Shown here piece by piece: positions 1 to 10,454 of a stretch of 64,000 nucleotides of DNA; positions within the stretch are counted from its first letter, which is position 1, and every line of letters begins with the position of its first letter. Made by a program: the position numbers and the translations under genes. The notes under the pieces were generated by a model. That model saw nothing but the letters and a program-made list of their open reading frames with translations. It made no database searches and was not told the origin of the DNA. The stretch comes from Arachis hypogaea (lineage: Eukaryota; Streptophyta; Magnoliopsida; Fabales; Fabaceae). Where the stretch lies: NCBI RefSeq assembly GCF_003086295.3, contig NC_092051.1:82778445-82842444 (forward strand), in the 5' to 3' direction.

Positions 1-163
1 CTTGTTTGCTCCATTCTTTTCTTAGTGATGGGCTTGTCCTCTTCAATGAGAAGTGGTCTTGATGGACATTTGAGATGAATCTCTCCATCTCTCATGACTC
101 GAAGGTGGAAGCAATTGCCTTTCTATTCCTCTTTCTAGAGGTTTCTCCGGCCTTTGGTGCCAT
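1..163 (-). pseudogene. ORF3 (Transposase_32-like) N-terminal fragment, Athila-like element
   Basis: The minus strand opens with ATG at 163 and encodes a basic Lys/Arg-rich start (MAPKAGETSRKRNRK) like the N-termini of the ORF3 proteins elsewhere in the window (20687, 43213, 27569). One in-frame TGA follows at about residue 24. The frame then continues as RFISNVHQDHF, which fits the start of the conserved domain, and runs off the window edge. ORF3 sits after pol in Athila-like elements; its role is unknown. The frame is broken, so I call a pseudogene. Identity rests on position and the short N-terminal resemblance only. Confidence 0.5.
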
Positions 164-570
164 AAATGGAAAAACAAAAAAAACTGAGCTTTTTCTCAAC
201 ACCAAACTTAAAAGGTTTGCTCGTCCTCGAGCAAAAGAATAAAGAAAGGAGGAGAAGAAGAATAGATGGATGAGATGGAAGTGTGTGAATTATTCGGCCA
301 AGGGGGTTTTAGGTGGTTATGATGTGGAAAAGGAAGGAGTGATGGTTTGAATTTGAGTGGGTGGGTGTAGGTGGTTTGTATGATGGTTTTGGCGAGTAAC
401 GGAGGTGATTGGTGGAGGTTATTTGGGGAAGAGTATTATGAGAAGGTGTGAAGAAGTGAGAGAGTGAGTTGAGGTTAGTGGGGATCCTGTGGGGTCCACA
501 GATCCTGAGGTGTCAAGGATTTCCCATCCCTGCACCAATTAGGCTTGCAAAATGCCCTTTGCTGCCAATC
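164..570 (-). other. Non-coding leader upstream of the ORF3 fragment
   Basis: No credible coding frame. Read on the minus strand it is a pyrimidine-rich leader (cttcttcacacc-type runs) ending in a copy of the recurrent AAGTTTGGTGTTG motif at about 206-222, just before the ORF3 ATG. I see no TATA box here. Confidence 0.5.
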
Positions 571-745
571 CTGGCGTTAAACGCCAGGTTGCTGCCCATT
601 TCTGGCGTTTAACGCCAGCTTCTTGCCCTTTTCTGGCGTTAAACGCCAGTCTGGTGCCCATTTCTGGCGTTAAACGCCCAGAATGGTGCCAGACTGGGCG
701 TTTAACGCCCATTATGCTGCCTTTACTGGCGTTTAAACGTCAGTA
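571..745. repeat. Array of GGCGTTTAACGCC palindromes
   Basis: Six near copies of a 14-16 bp palindrome (TGGCGTTAAACGCCA or TGGCGTTTAACGCCA) are separated by about 15-25 bp of similar spacer (tgcccatttc, tgccctt). The last copy is degenerate (gcgtttaaacgtcag). The array lies between the conserved post-integrase motif (892-938) and ORF3 of the leftmost element. The same motif type recurs in the FIDEL-like LTR at 25732-25835. Confidence 0.9.
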
Positions 746-891
746 GGCTTCTCCTCCATGGTGTGCTATTTTTCATTTTGTTTTTCAGTTTGTTTTTGCT
801 TTTTCAATTGTTTTTGTGACTTCACATGATCATCAACTTACAGAAAACATAAAATAACAATGGAAAATAGAAATTAACATAGATAAGTAAA

Positions 892-938
892 ATTGGGTTG
901 CCTCCCAACAAGCACTTCTTTAATGTCAGTAGCTTGAC
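892..938 (-). other. Conserved motif downstream of integrase stop
   Basis: Read on the minus strand this contains TCAAGCTACTGAC, TTAAAGAAGTGCTT and GGGAGGCAACCCA in that order. The same three blocks, in order and at the same spacing, occur at 12066-12110 (+), 44228-44275 (-) and 56452-56496 (+), each time immediately 3' of the end of an integrase-type frame. Function unknown. Confidence 0.75.
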
Positions 939-960
939 AGTGGGCTCTCATGGAGCCTCA

Positions 961-1047
961 CAGATACTCAGAGCATGATGATGGCCTCTTAACACCAAAC
1001 TTAGAGTTTGAATATGGGGGTTTTATTTGACTCTGTATTGAGAGAAG
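961..1047 (-). mobile_element. Internal fragment of Athila-like element, resembles end of fragment K
   Basis: About 85 bp closely resembling 31770-31850, which lies just past the protease domain in the gag-pro remnant K (shared caacaccaaacttagagttt and tttgactctg.attgagaga). It is cut at 1048 by the 3' LTR of element A. With 1-960 it is the remaining 3' part of a minus-strand Athila-like element that A entered. Confidence 0.6.
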
Positions 1048-2549
1048 TGACGTTAGGATTTTTTCTAGTAAAGAATTTTAATAAAACAGTCGCGTTGTAG
1101 ATATAGTTTCTAAACCAACAAAAATCCCTTCGTACAAACGTTTTGGTTGTCACAAGTAACAAACCCCTTTGAAATTGATAACCGAGTATTTAAACCTCGG
1201 GTCGTCTTTTCAAGGAATTGCAGGGAGGTGTTCTTATTATTGGTTATGAAAAAGTGTGTTTTGGGGTTTTGGATTAAGGTAAAAAGTTAGTTGAATGACA
1301 AGAAAGATAAAATAATAATAAAAATAAACTCTTGGCAAGGTATGAAGAACTAGAAGTCCTATCCTAGTTATCCTTATCAATTGTGATGAGAATTGGATTT
1401 TTCTCCTACTTTGTTAACCTCTAACTATGAAGGTAAGTTAAGTGGATGAATTAATTTCGATTCCTCGAGTCCTAGTCTTTCCTTGGGAAAGGCTAGAGTT
1501 ATTGGAACTCGAATTAATTCTTGAAGAATTTCAATTTTCAATCAACAATGAGTTTGATAACTCAAGAGTCACCAATTAATCAACCAAAGCCAAAAGGAAA
1601 AAATCTAAATTATTTATATAAATAAAAGAAAGCAATCATAAATCTGAAATTCCTCAAATAATATTAATTAAGAAAATCATAACATGAATGTAGCATAAGC
1701 CAAATAGGCAACATAACTAATATAAGCATTAAAATATCTGAAATTAAGAGATAAATATAAAGTAAAAGAACATTGAACCTGGGATTGAGAGTCACTCCTA
1801 AAACTAAGAGAAGTCCTAAATCCTAATCCTAAGAGAGAGGAGAGAACCTCTTTCTCTAGAAACTACATCTAAATCCTAAAATTGTGAATTTGAGAGCATT
1901 CCTATGAATGGATGCATTCCCCCACTTTATAGCCTCTAATATGTGTTTTCTAGGCCGCAAACTGGGTCAAAAACAGCCCAGAAATCGCCCCCAGCATATT
2001 CTGGTACGTACAGGTCGCGGAAAAGTGACGCGGAGGCGTCGTCCACGCGTCCGCGCGGGTTGCGTTCCTGCCAGGTCACGCATCCGCGTGATCCACGCGT
2101 TCGTATTGCCTGGCGTCAAGGCAGCTATAATAAATTATATATCAAATCGAAGCCCCGGACGTTAGCTTTCCAACGCAACTAGAATCGCGTCGTTTGGACC
2201 TCTGTAGCTAAAGTTATAGCCGTTTGAGTGCGAAGAGGTCAGGTTGGACAGCTTAGCAGTTTCTCCAACTTCTTGTATTCCTTCCACTTTTGCATGCTTC
2301 CTTTCCATCCTCTGAGCCATTCCTGCCCTGTAATCTCTGAAAACACTTAACACACATATCAAGGCATCTAATGGTAATAAGAGAGGATTAATAATAAGCA
2401 AATATAAGATCAAAGAAGCATGTTTTCAATCATAGCACAAAATCAGGAAGGAAAACATAAAACCATGCAAATAGTATGAATAAGTGGGTAAAGAGTTGAT
2501 AAAATCCACTCAATTAAGCACAAGATAAACCATAAAATAGTGGTTATCA
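1048..2549 (-). repeat. 3' LTR of element A
   Basis: Minus-strand ends are TGATAACC... and ...CTAACGTCA. It contains a TATA box (minus-strand TATAAAGT at 1924-1931) and a small CpG-rich palindrome cluster at about 2020-2105, upstream of the TATA. Its first 390 bp match 7079-7470. Confidence 0.9.
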
Positions 2550-2564
2550 ACCTCTCCACACTTA
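2550..2564 (-). other. Polypurine tract of element A
   Basis: Minus strand TAAGTGTGGAGAGGT directly abuts the 3' LTR start. A near copy lies at 3967-3981. Confidence 0.85.
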
Positions 2565-3966
2565 AACAATAGCATGTCCTCATGCTAAGCTCAAGAGAAA
2601 CTATAAAGATGAAGAGGAATGGCAGGATGTATGAAATGCAACCTATCTATATGAATGCAACTACATGCAAAAATGTTTCTACCTACATGGTTTAAAAGTA
2701 AATAAATTCTCCAAGACAAACATAAATCAGATTTCACTAATTAAAATTATACAGTAAAAACAAGTAAACTTGTAAGAAGATAGCTCATGAAAGCAGAGAA
2801 CGTAAAATTAAGCACTGAACCCTCACTGGTAGTGTATATCACTCTAATCTATCAAGTGTATAGGGTTAATCACTCTACTCTTCTCTAATCATGCTTTCTA
2901 AACCTTGTTCTTCATCTAACCAATCAACAAATATTTAGCATACCTATGCAAATATCATGAGGTCTTTTCAGGGTTGTAATGGGACTAAGGTAAAGGTAAG
3001 GATATATATATATATATATATACTAAGTGAGCTAACAAAGTGAATCCTTGATTAGTCTAAGATCTCACCTAACATATACATACTTTATAAAATTTAAAAT
3101 GCTTTACCTAGTTACCCATGTTTTTCCCACTTTTGTATTACATGCTCATGTATCAAACTTATTTTTGAATTTTGTCCCATGTGCATTGATTATTTTTATT
3201 TTGCATTGGGAAATTTTTTTTTGTATCCCCTTATTTAATTACTAATTTTTTTTAATACACATGGTAATTTAATTATTTTGATTTCACATGAGCATGCTTC
3301 CCAAATTTTTCAAATAACTTATTCAATTTAATTCCCTACTTTTTCTATCATCCCATGTTCCCATAAAATTCTCCACACTTAAATTATACACAATATTTAT
3401 CTTAAGCTAACCAAGGGTTCGACTTGGGATTTTTATTTTATTTTTCTACTTAAGACTAGTAATGTGGTTATAAAATAGAAGGGGGTTAAGAGGCTCAAAG
3501 TGGCTAACAAGGGTGACATAAAAGGTAGGCTTATTTGGGATAAGTGAGCTAATAACAAATAATGGCCTCAATCATATGCAAGCATGTAAATATACTAAAT
3601 ATTGGACATATAGACTGGAATAAAGTAAAGATTGCAATTATAGAGAAGAAAACACACAAGGATAAAATATTTATGGTTAAATAATGTAACCATATAAATA
3701 AGCTCAAAATCTCACAGGTTGTGTGTTCTTTGGCTCAAAAATCATGTTCCAAATACAACTTCAAACAAATTTAACAAAAAATTTTCAAATTAAATTAGTG
3801 AAATTTTTCAAAAAAAATAGGGTCTTAAAAGAAATTTATTACTTTAACCAAGTAGTAACTAAATGCATAAAATCAAACAAATATGCAAATGCAACAATGA
3901 ACTAACAAATGAAATAAAATATTGGTGTTGAATTAGGAAATAACTAACCCATGGAGATCGGTATCG
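2565..3966 (-). other. Non-coding 3' region of element A
   Basis: About 1.4 kb, AT-rich, without a credible gene. It aligns by eye with the same position in C (13862-15261) and E (28837-30262); one shared landmark is gttgtatttggaacatg in E (29043-29059) with its reverse complement in A at about 3750. It includes a (TA)n run at 3003-3022 and poly-T tracts near 3220-3250. Confidence 0.7.
3003..3022. repeat. (TA)n microsatellite
   Basis: About ten uninterrupted TA dinucleotides in the non-coding 3' region of element A. Shorter TA tracts sit at the related place in E (about 29807-29817). Confidence 0.9.
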
Positions 3967-3978
3967 ACCTCCCCACAC

Positions 3979-4110
3979 TTAAAGATTGCACCGTCCTCGG
4001 TGCATGCTAAGATATACAAGTGGACGGGTTGCTTCAACTGGGGCTCTTTTTGTTCCTTTCCTTGCCGGTGATTTGGGAGTAGCTTTCTCTTTACCCTTCT
4101 TGGTGGCCAT
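3979..4110 (-). pseudogene. ORF3 remnant of element A (internal deletion)
   Basis: 43 codons from ATG at 4110 to TAA at 3979. The start MATKKGKEKAT matches the first residues of the full-length ORF3 of E (27569), and the last few codons resemble E's 3' end (caccgaggacggtgca in DNA), so nearly the whole conserved domain is missing while both ends remain. The stop codon is the first triplet of the internal polypurine-tract copy (3967-3981). The ATG is preceded by a pyrimidine-rich run ending CAG|G, like a splice acceptor. Element C has a similar remnant. Confidence 0.75.
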
Positions 4111-4562
4111 CCTGAAAAGGGAAAAAGAAAGTGACTTTTAAAGCTAAGGTTTAGAGCAAGGAAGAGAGCGGGAAAGGTGGTAATCAATGCACAATAAAGA
4201 AGAATGACGTTAACACACGCTCATGAGTACATGTGAAAAGTCATCAATGGAAAATAGCTAGTGCATATGATAACAAGTGAATGCAAGGTGTTTATTGGCA
4301 TGCTGGCAAAGGCATGAGTAGCATAGATCAAGCATTCAATGTCCAAGTTAGATTACCAAGTCTTTCAAACTAACAACATGTTCCAAATAAATTTCTAACA
4401 CCAATAAAAATAATGCAATGAATGAAAGTATGCAAATAAATTAAAATAAAATAAAAAGAAAAAATAAGAAGAATGAGAAAGGAAAGAAGGGAAGAAGAAG
4501 TAAATAAGAAAGGAGGGAGGAAAAATTAGGATTGGCGAAGAAAAGATAAGATTTTGGTTGAT
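4111..4562 (-). other. Non-coding region between ORF3 remnant and palindrome array, element A
   Basis: No gene seen. The minus strand is rich in pyrimidine runs (cttctttcctttctc-like) and ends in a polypyrimidine tract plus cag just before the ORF3 ATG. Its counterpart in C is 15434-16048. Confidence 0.5.
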
Positions 4563-5104
4563 ATGGATAAGCTGTGTGGCGCAAGCGACGCGGACGCGTG
4601 GGGCACGCGGTCGCGTAACTTGCACTTTAAGTTAATCGACGCGGTCGCGTCGGTCACGCGGTCGCGTCGGTCACGCGGTCGCGTGACACGTTTTATGCTA
4701 CTGGCGCGAAGGCAGCCTCGCGCTCGCACAGCTCTCTGTTCAAAATATTATTTTGCCAAATTTTGGGTGACGCAATCGCGTGGGTGACGCGATCGCGTGG
4801 ATGGCCATTTTTGGAAAACGACGCAGGCGCGTGGGGCACGAGTTTGCGTCGGAAGGCTTGGGCTTCCAGCATGAATCCAGCCCAATTCTAGCTCAACTTT
4901 CTGCCATACACCCTTGTTACGTCGATTTTCATGGCACGCAGCCGCGTGGGGCACGCGGTCGTGTGAGTGACGCGGTTGCGTGGGATCAAATTATGCTAAA
5001 GGCGCACCTCTAGCCACGCTTTCACGTGACTCTCTGTTCAATTCTTTTCTCCCCAACGCACTAGTAACGCGGACGCGTCAGCGACGCTACCGCGTCGCGT
5101 GCGT
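4563..5104. repeat. Internal array of ACGCGT/GCGACCGCGT-type palindromes, element A
   Basis: More than a dozen short CpG-rich inverted motifs such as gacgcggacgcgtggggcac and cacgcggtcgcgtgac, spaced 10-60 bp apart. It lies between ORF1 (stop at 5316) and ORF3 and ends in a poly-T run at about 5108-5122. The same motif class occurs in the U3 of group 1 LTRs and at the same internal position in C (16049-16575) and E (27470-27497). Confidence 0.9.
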
Positions 5105-5315
5105 ATTTTTTTTTTTTTTTTGTAAAATGCAGAATGCAATGCTTAATGTGAATGCTATGCATGATTCCAGGTTCAATAAAATAAAATAAAATTCAAAAAC
5201 AAACAAAACTAAATAAAATTAAAATTGAAAAAGGAACGATCATACCATGGTGGGTTGTCTCCCACCTAGCAATTTTAGTTAAAGTCCTTAAGTTGGACAT
5301 TTGGTGAGCTCCCTG

Positions 5316-6864
5316 TTATGGTGGCTTGTGCTTGAACTCATCCAGAAATCTCCACCAATGTTTGCATCTCCAGTAGCCTCCGAGGTCCCAAACTAAGCAT
5401 GTAAAGCCCTTAAGAAGCTTCAAACAGATTCTTAGGCTCCCGGGGTAACAAGTGTCAGAGCAGATTCCAGGATCCCAAATCTTGCTTTTACACCCATCCT
5501 TGTCGGGATCTGTATTTTTCCAACTGGGTGATAAGTAATTTGAATTCTCACTGCAGCTACCAAACAACTTCCTAGACCCATTCAGTTGAGCTTTACACCA
5601 ATCTTTGCGTTTAAACTTAAAGCTTCCAACCATGATGAACCTTGCAGGACAATTCTTACCACTGGCCATCTTCCTTTTACTCTTAATGTTACAAAGAGCT
5701 CTAAGTTGACCATCCGTCTCCAGTAACCCATATTCAAGTGGAATTAGAAAGCTAAGGGATATGAATTTTACCCACTTGAATGTTGTGAAGGATGATGGCA
5801 ATTTAGGGGGAGGTATTTTTAATGAAATTGCAAGCTCCACTCCCTTGTGCTCTTCTCTGATAATTACCACCTCTTTGCAAGCTTCTTCAATTTCAACATC
5901 TTCCTCTTGGTAGCTTTCTTCCAATTCAATCTCCTCTTCATTGCTTTTCAAGGGCATGGGAGGTTGTGCTTCTTCTTCTTGAATCTCCATCTCTTGATCA
6001 ACCTCTTCCAAGTCTTCAACTGTGATATGTCTTGGAGGTTGTACACCCTCCCCAGCATCAATTTCAAACGTCTTGGAAGGGTTCTATGACTGGACTTTCC
6101 CATAGAGGTTCTGCATCTCCTAAGTCTTCAACCACTTCTTCTTCTTCAATAATTTTGGCTTGCTCCACTTGTTCCAGTACAAAGTCATGCTCCGTACTGT
6201 TCACTGCAGTTTCTAGTATCTCCTTCATGCTACGTTCTTCATTAGATTGTCCACATGAAGCCATGGGGGTTCCTTGAGTGTCCAAATGTCGGGAAGCTAA
6301 TTGATTTATCGCTGGCTCCAATTGACGAATGGTTGCCTGAAATCGATCCACTGTTTTCTTGAAACAATCCTTTCTCTCTTGATGCACTCGGCTTTCATAA
6401 ATAGGATCATAGTGCTCTTGGATTGATCGATATGGAGATGGTGAATATTGAAGTGGTGGTTCTTATGAGTAATTGGGTTGGAATTGGGGTGGTTCTATAT
6501 ATGTTTCATATGGCTCATAAGGTGGTTGGTATGGTGGTTGAGGGTTATGGTCATATGGAGGTGAACGGCGGAAAGGGGCTTGTGAGTTTGGTGGTCCAAA
6601 GTTATGTTGAGGAGAGGGTTCATAGGCGTATGGTGGTGGTTGTTGATAATCAAAAGAGCGCTCACCATAGCCATTGCCTTGATATGCATCACAGAATGGT
6701 TGTTGACAGTCCATTAGAGGTGGTTGTTGCCATGAGGGTTGATCAAATCCTTGTGGCTCCTCCCATCTTTGATTGTTCCAACTTTGATGCCTGTTCTCAT
6801 TGTAATTTCTTCTTCCTGCAACATAGTTGTAACCAGACTTATAGCCAAAGGGGTGAGAGTTCAT
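5316..6864 (-). pseudogene. ORF1 of element A, P/Y/Q-rich protein of unknown function, broken
   Basis: The start is ATG at 6864 (MNSHPFGYKSGYNY), matching C (18228). The N-terminal half is low-complexity, rich in Pro, Tyr, Gln and Asn with YEP/PPY repeats. The middle is strongly acidic (EEEEVVEDLGDAEP). The C-terminal domain is conserved with Cys residues (around RALCNIKSKRKM, CKAQLNGSRKLFG and a terminal FKHKPP). The frame is broken into three pieces (6864-6463, 6387-6064, 6011-5316). It occupies the place of gag after the primer site but I recognise no gag domain, zinc knuckle or protease. Product and role unknown. Confidence 0.75.
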
Positions 6865-7057
6865 AGTAGTGAGAGAAAATAAAAACAAAAACTAAAAAGA
6901 AAATATTTTGAAAAAGAGATGATATTTAAAAAAAATTGAATTTTGAAAAATAAGATAAGATAAGATAAAAGTTTTAAAACAAAAATCTGAAAAAATTTTT
7001 TTTTCTTTTTTTTTTTAAATATTTACAATAACCAATAATAAGGCACACGTTTGCAAT
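6865..7057 (-). other. AT-rich 5' leader of element A
   Basis: Lies between primer site and ORF1. It carries tandem ATAAG repeats (taagataagataagata at about 6952-6968), also present in C (18354-18370) and D (22829-22842). Confidence 0.7.
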
Positions 7058-7075
7058 TCCCCGGCAACGGCGCTA
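7058..7075 (-). other. Primer-binding site, tRNA-Asp type, element A
   Basis: The minus strand begins with TGGCGCC-like sequence complementary to the 3' end of plant tRNA-Asp, with one mismatch near its LTR-proximal end. Three bases separate it from the 5' LTR. Confidence 0.85.
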
Positions 7076-7078
7076 TTT

Positions 7079-7470
7079 TGACGTTGGGATTTTTGATAGT
7101 AAAGAATTTTAATAAAATAGTCGCGTTGTAGATATGGTTTCTAAACCAACAAAAATCCCTTCGTAAAAACATTTTGGTTGTCACAAGTAACAAACCCCTT
7201 TGAAATTGATAACCGAGTATTTAAACTTCGGGTCGTCTTTTCAAGGAATTGCAGGGAGGTGTTCTTATTATTGGTTATGAAAAAGTGTGTTTTGGGGTTT
7301 TGGATTAAGGTAAAAAGTTAGTTGAATGACAAGAAAGATAAAATAATAATAAAAATAAACTCTTGGCAAGGTATGAAGAACTGGAAGTCCTATCCTAGTT
7401 ATCCTTATCAATTGTGATGAGAATTGGATTTTTCTCCCACTTTGTTAACCTCTAGCTATGAAGGTAAGTT
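7079..7470 (-). repeat. 5' LTR of element A, partial
   Basis: Starts at the expected place after the primer site and matches the 3' LTR (1048-1440) closely until the N gap at 7471. Confidence 0.85.
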
Positions 7471-8470
7471 NNNNNNNNNNNNNNNNNNNNNNNNNNNNNN
7501 NNNNNNNNNNNNNNNNNNNNNNNNNNNNNNNNNNNNNNNNNNNNNNNNNNNNNNNNNNNNNNNNNNNNNNNNNNNNNNNNNNNNNNNNNNNNNNNNNNNN
7601 NNNNNNNNNNNNNNNNNNNNNNNNNNNNNNNNNNNNNNNNNNNNNNNNNNNNNNNNNNNNNNNNNNNNNNNNNNNNNNNNNNNNNNNNNNNNNNNNNNNN
7701 NNNNNNNNNNNNNNNNNNNNNNNNNNNNNNNNNNNNNNNNNNNNNNNNNNNNNNNNNNNNNNNNNNNNNNNNNNNNNNNNNNNNNNNNNNNNNNNNNNNN
7801 NNNNNNNNNNNNNNNNNNNNNNNNNNNNNNNNNNNNNNNNNNNNNNNNNNNNNNNNNNNNNNNNNNNNNNNNNNNNNNNNNNNNNNNNNNNNNNNNNNNN
7901 NNNNNNNNNNNNNNNNNNNNNNNNNNNNNNNNNNNNNNNNNNNNNNNNNNNNNNNNNNNNNNNNNNNNNNNNNNNNNNNNNNNNNNNNNNNNNNNNNNNN
8001 NNNNNNNNNNNNNNNNNNNNNNNNNNNNNNNNNNNNNNNNNNNNNNNNNNNNNNNNNNNNNNNNNNNNNNNNNNNNNNNNNNNNNNNNNNNNNNNNNNNN
8101 NNNNNNNNNNNNNNNNNNNNNNNNNNNNNNNNNNNNNNNNNNNNNNNNNNNNNNNNNNNNNNNNNNNNNNNNNNNNNNNNNNNNNNNNNNNNNNNNNNNN
8201 NNNNNNNNNNNNNNNNNNNNNNNNNNNNNNNNNNNNNNNNNNNNNNNNNNNNNNNNNNNNNNNNNNNNNNNNNNNNNNNNNNNNNNNNNNNNNNNNNNNN
8301 NNNNNNNNNNNNNNNNNNNNNNNNNNNNNNNNNNNNNNNNNNNNNNNNNNNNNNNNNNNNNNNNNNNNNNNNNNNNNNNNNNNNNNNNNNNNNNNNNNNN
8401 NNNNNNNNNNNNNNNNNNNNNNNNNNNNNNNNNNNNNNNNNNNNNNNNNNNNNNNNNNNNNNNNNNNNNN
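7471..8470. other. Assembly gap, exactly 1000 N
   Basis: The run of N is exactly 1000 long, typical of a placeholder of unknown true size. The left side is an LTR of element A; the right side is an LTR of a different subfamily. Confidence 0.98.
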
Positions 8471-9180
8471 AATATCTCAATGCAAAGAGCAAAATAAATC
8501 CTAAGGAATATGAATGTGTAAAGAGAAAACCTAGAGGAGGAGTAAAACTAGATCTAAAACTAAAACTGTGTAGAATGAATTTGTTGTTGGTTTCTGCATG
8601 TCCTCTGGCTCTAGTCTGCTTTTTCGGGCCGAAACTGGGTCAAAACAGGCCCAAAATCGCCCTCAGCGATCTGCAGATTATGCAGATCGCGCACGTCACG
8701 CGATCGCGTCATTCATGCGGCCGCGTCATTCGGCGTTTTGCTTTTCCACGCGGGCGCGTCGTCCACGCCTCTGCGTCACTTGTGCTATTCTAATCCGCAC
8801 GGTTGCGTGAGCCATGCGGCCGCCTCACTGCGATTTCCTCTCTTTCGCGCGGTCACGTGAGCCATGCGGCTGCGTCACTTCTCTCTGGTCATCTCCTCAA
8901 TTTCTTGTGTTCCTTCCATTTTTGCAAGCTTCCTTTCTAATCTCCAACTCATTCATGCCCTATACAGCCTGAAACAATTAACACAAAGATCACGGCATCG
9001 AATGGAATAAAGGAGAATTAAAATGCATAATTAAAAGTCTCTTAGGAAGCAAGTTTTTAATCATGTGATAATTTTAGGAAGGAAATATAAATGCATGCTA
9101 ATCACATGAATAAGTGGGTAAAGATCATGATAAAACCACACAATTAAACACATTATAACCCATAAAATAGTGGTTTATCA
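8471..9180 (-). repeat. LTR fragment, group 1, E-like subfamily
   Basis: On the minus strand it starts TGATAAACCACTATTTTATG at 9180. Its sequence, including the gcagattatgcagatcgc block and the CpG palindromes at 8694-8880, follows the LTR of E (30278-31744) rather than the 3' LTR of A. The LTR's other end is hidden by the gap. Confidence 0.8.
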
Positions 9181-10254
9181 AAGCTCAAGAAAGGATTGGT
9201 CTAAGAAGCTGGATGATGCATTATGGGCCTACAGGACAGCCTACAAGACACCCATTGGGAAGTCTCTATACCAACTGGTATATGGTAAGGCTTGTCACTT
9301 ACTAGTTGAGCTTGAGCATAGAGCTTTTTGGGCTCTAAAAATTGATGCACGGAAACTTGTCTCTCAACAATTTTCCCTCGGCAAGTATACCAAATTGTCG
9401 TCAAGTAAAAACTCACAATAGAGTGAGGTCGAATCCCACAGGGATTGATTGGTCAAGCAACTTTAATTGGAGGAATGTTCTAGTTGAGCTAAGCAGAAGT
9501 TGATTTGAGAGTTGCAGAAAATTAAATGGCGGGAAAGTAAATAACAGAAATTGTAGATGCTGGAAATAAAGTACTGAATATAAATGACAGAAAATAAATT
9601 GCAGAATCTTGAATGGGAAATGGGGAAGACGAACATAAAAGTAAATGGCAGAAAGTAAAGAGAATGGGTAACATCAGAAATGGGGAATTCATTGGGCTCA
9701 GGAGATGTTGCATTCTCCGGATCAAGTTCATTTTCATCTATTGCTCAATCAATGCATTCATTGATCTCCTTGGAAATCTTAAGTGATTGAATTCCAATTC
9801 CTTGGTAATTCAATCTCTCAAATCTTGATCAATAGCCAATTCCTTGGTCTAATTGCTCATGAGAAGAGATGAAGTATGGTCATTGATTATACCACATGTA
9901 TTCCAAATCAAAGTATTGGAGAATTATATGTCACCATATTCGTCCAAACCCCAATTTGGTCCAACATGAGAAAGCATTCTAGCATGATCCCTTCATTCCT
10001 CTTCCAATGTTCCGAAGAATCCAAGTATGAATAGGTTCTTTCCAAGATAACTACCCAATGTGATGAAGATTGAAAGCTTTCTAGTAAAATCAAGAGAAAA
10101 GAAAGAAGAAGAATAATGAAAACTATTATTGATCCATCAAATTACAACAGAGCTCCCTAACCCAATGAAAGGGGTTTAGTGTTCATAGCTCTGGGAATGG
10201 AAAACAAAGATGGAAAATACATTCTGAAAGTAAAAATTAGAAGTTGCAGAGAAA

Positions 10255-10261
10255 TTTTATA
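10255..10261 (-). promoter_or_regulatory. TATA box of the solo LTR
   Basis: Minus-strand TATAAAA, about 1.4 kb into the 2.3-kb LTR and just downstream of the palindrome array. Position fits the U3/R boundary. Confidence 0.55.
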
Positions 10262-10454
10262 GAGAGTGGTTCTCAATGCCAAAAACCTTCCCAAGCTCCT
10301 TTTTCTATTTCAAAACTACTCCTTTATCCTACTCTTCTGATCTTCTAGTTGGCTCTTCAAGTCTTTGGATATCGGCCTTTGGATCTTGAGTTGAAGCAGT
10401 TTGGAATCTTCAGTGGGCTCAGCTTTACTTGCAGAGAAAGTGTGAAGTAGGCAT

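Larger units (their letters stand above)
1048..7470 (-). mobile_element. Group 1 non-autonomous LTR retrotransposon A (truncated at the assembly gap)
   Basis: In minus orientation: 5' LTR (starts 7079, cut by the gap at 7471), tRNA-Asp primer site 7058-7075, AT-rich leader, ORF1 pseudogene, ACGCGT palindrome array, short ORF3 remnant, about 1.4 kb of non-coding DNA, polypurine tract 2550-2564 and 3' LTR 1048-2549. No gag, protease, reverse transcriptase or integrase is seen. It is related to element C (12442-19907) along its whole length. Flanking target duplications could not be confirmed: agaag on the left against aagct after 9180. Confidence 0.85.

Noticed and set aside
7424..8504. Long open frames across the N gap on both strands
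   Set aside because: They consist almost wholly of N; the openness is an artefact.
1043..9185. Target duplication for element A
   Set aside because: Flanks agaag and aagct do not match, and the gap separates the two ends, so no duplication is claimed.
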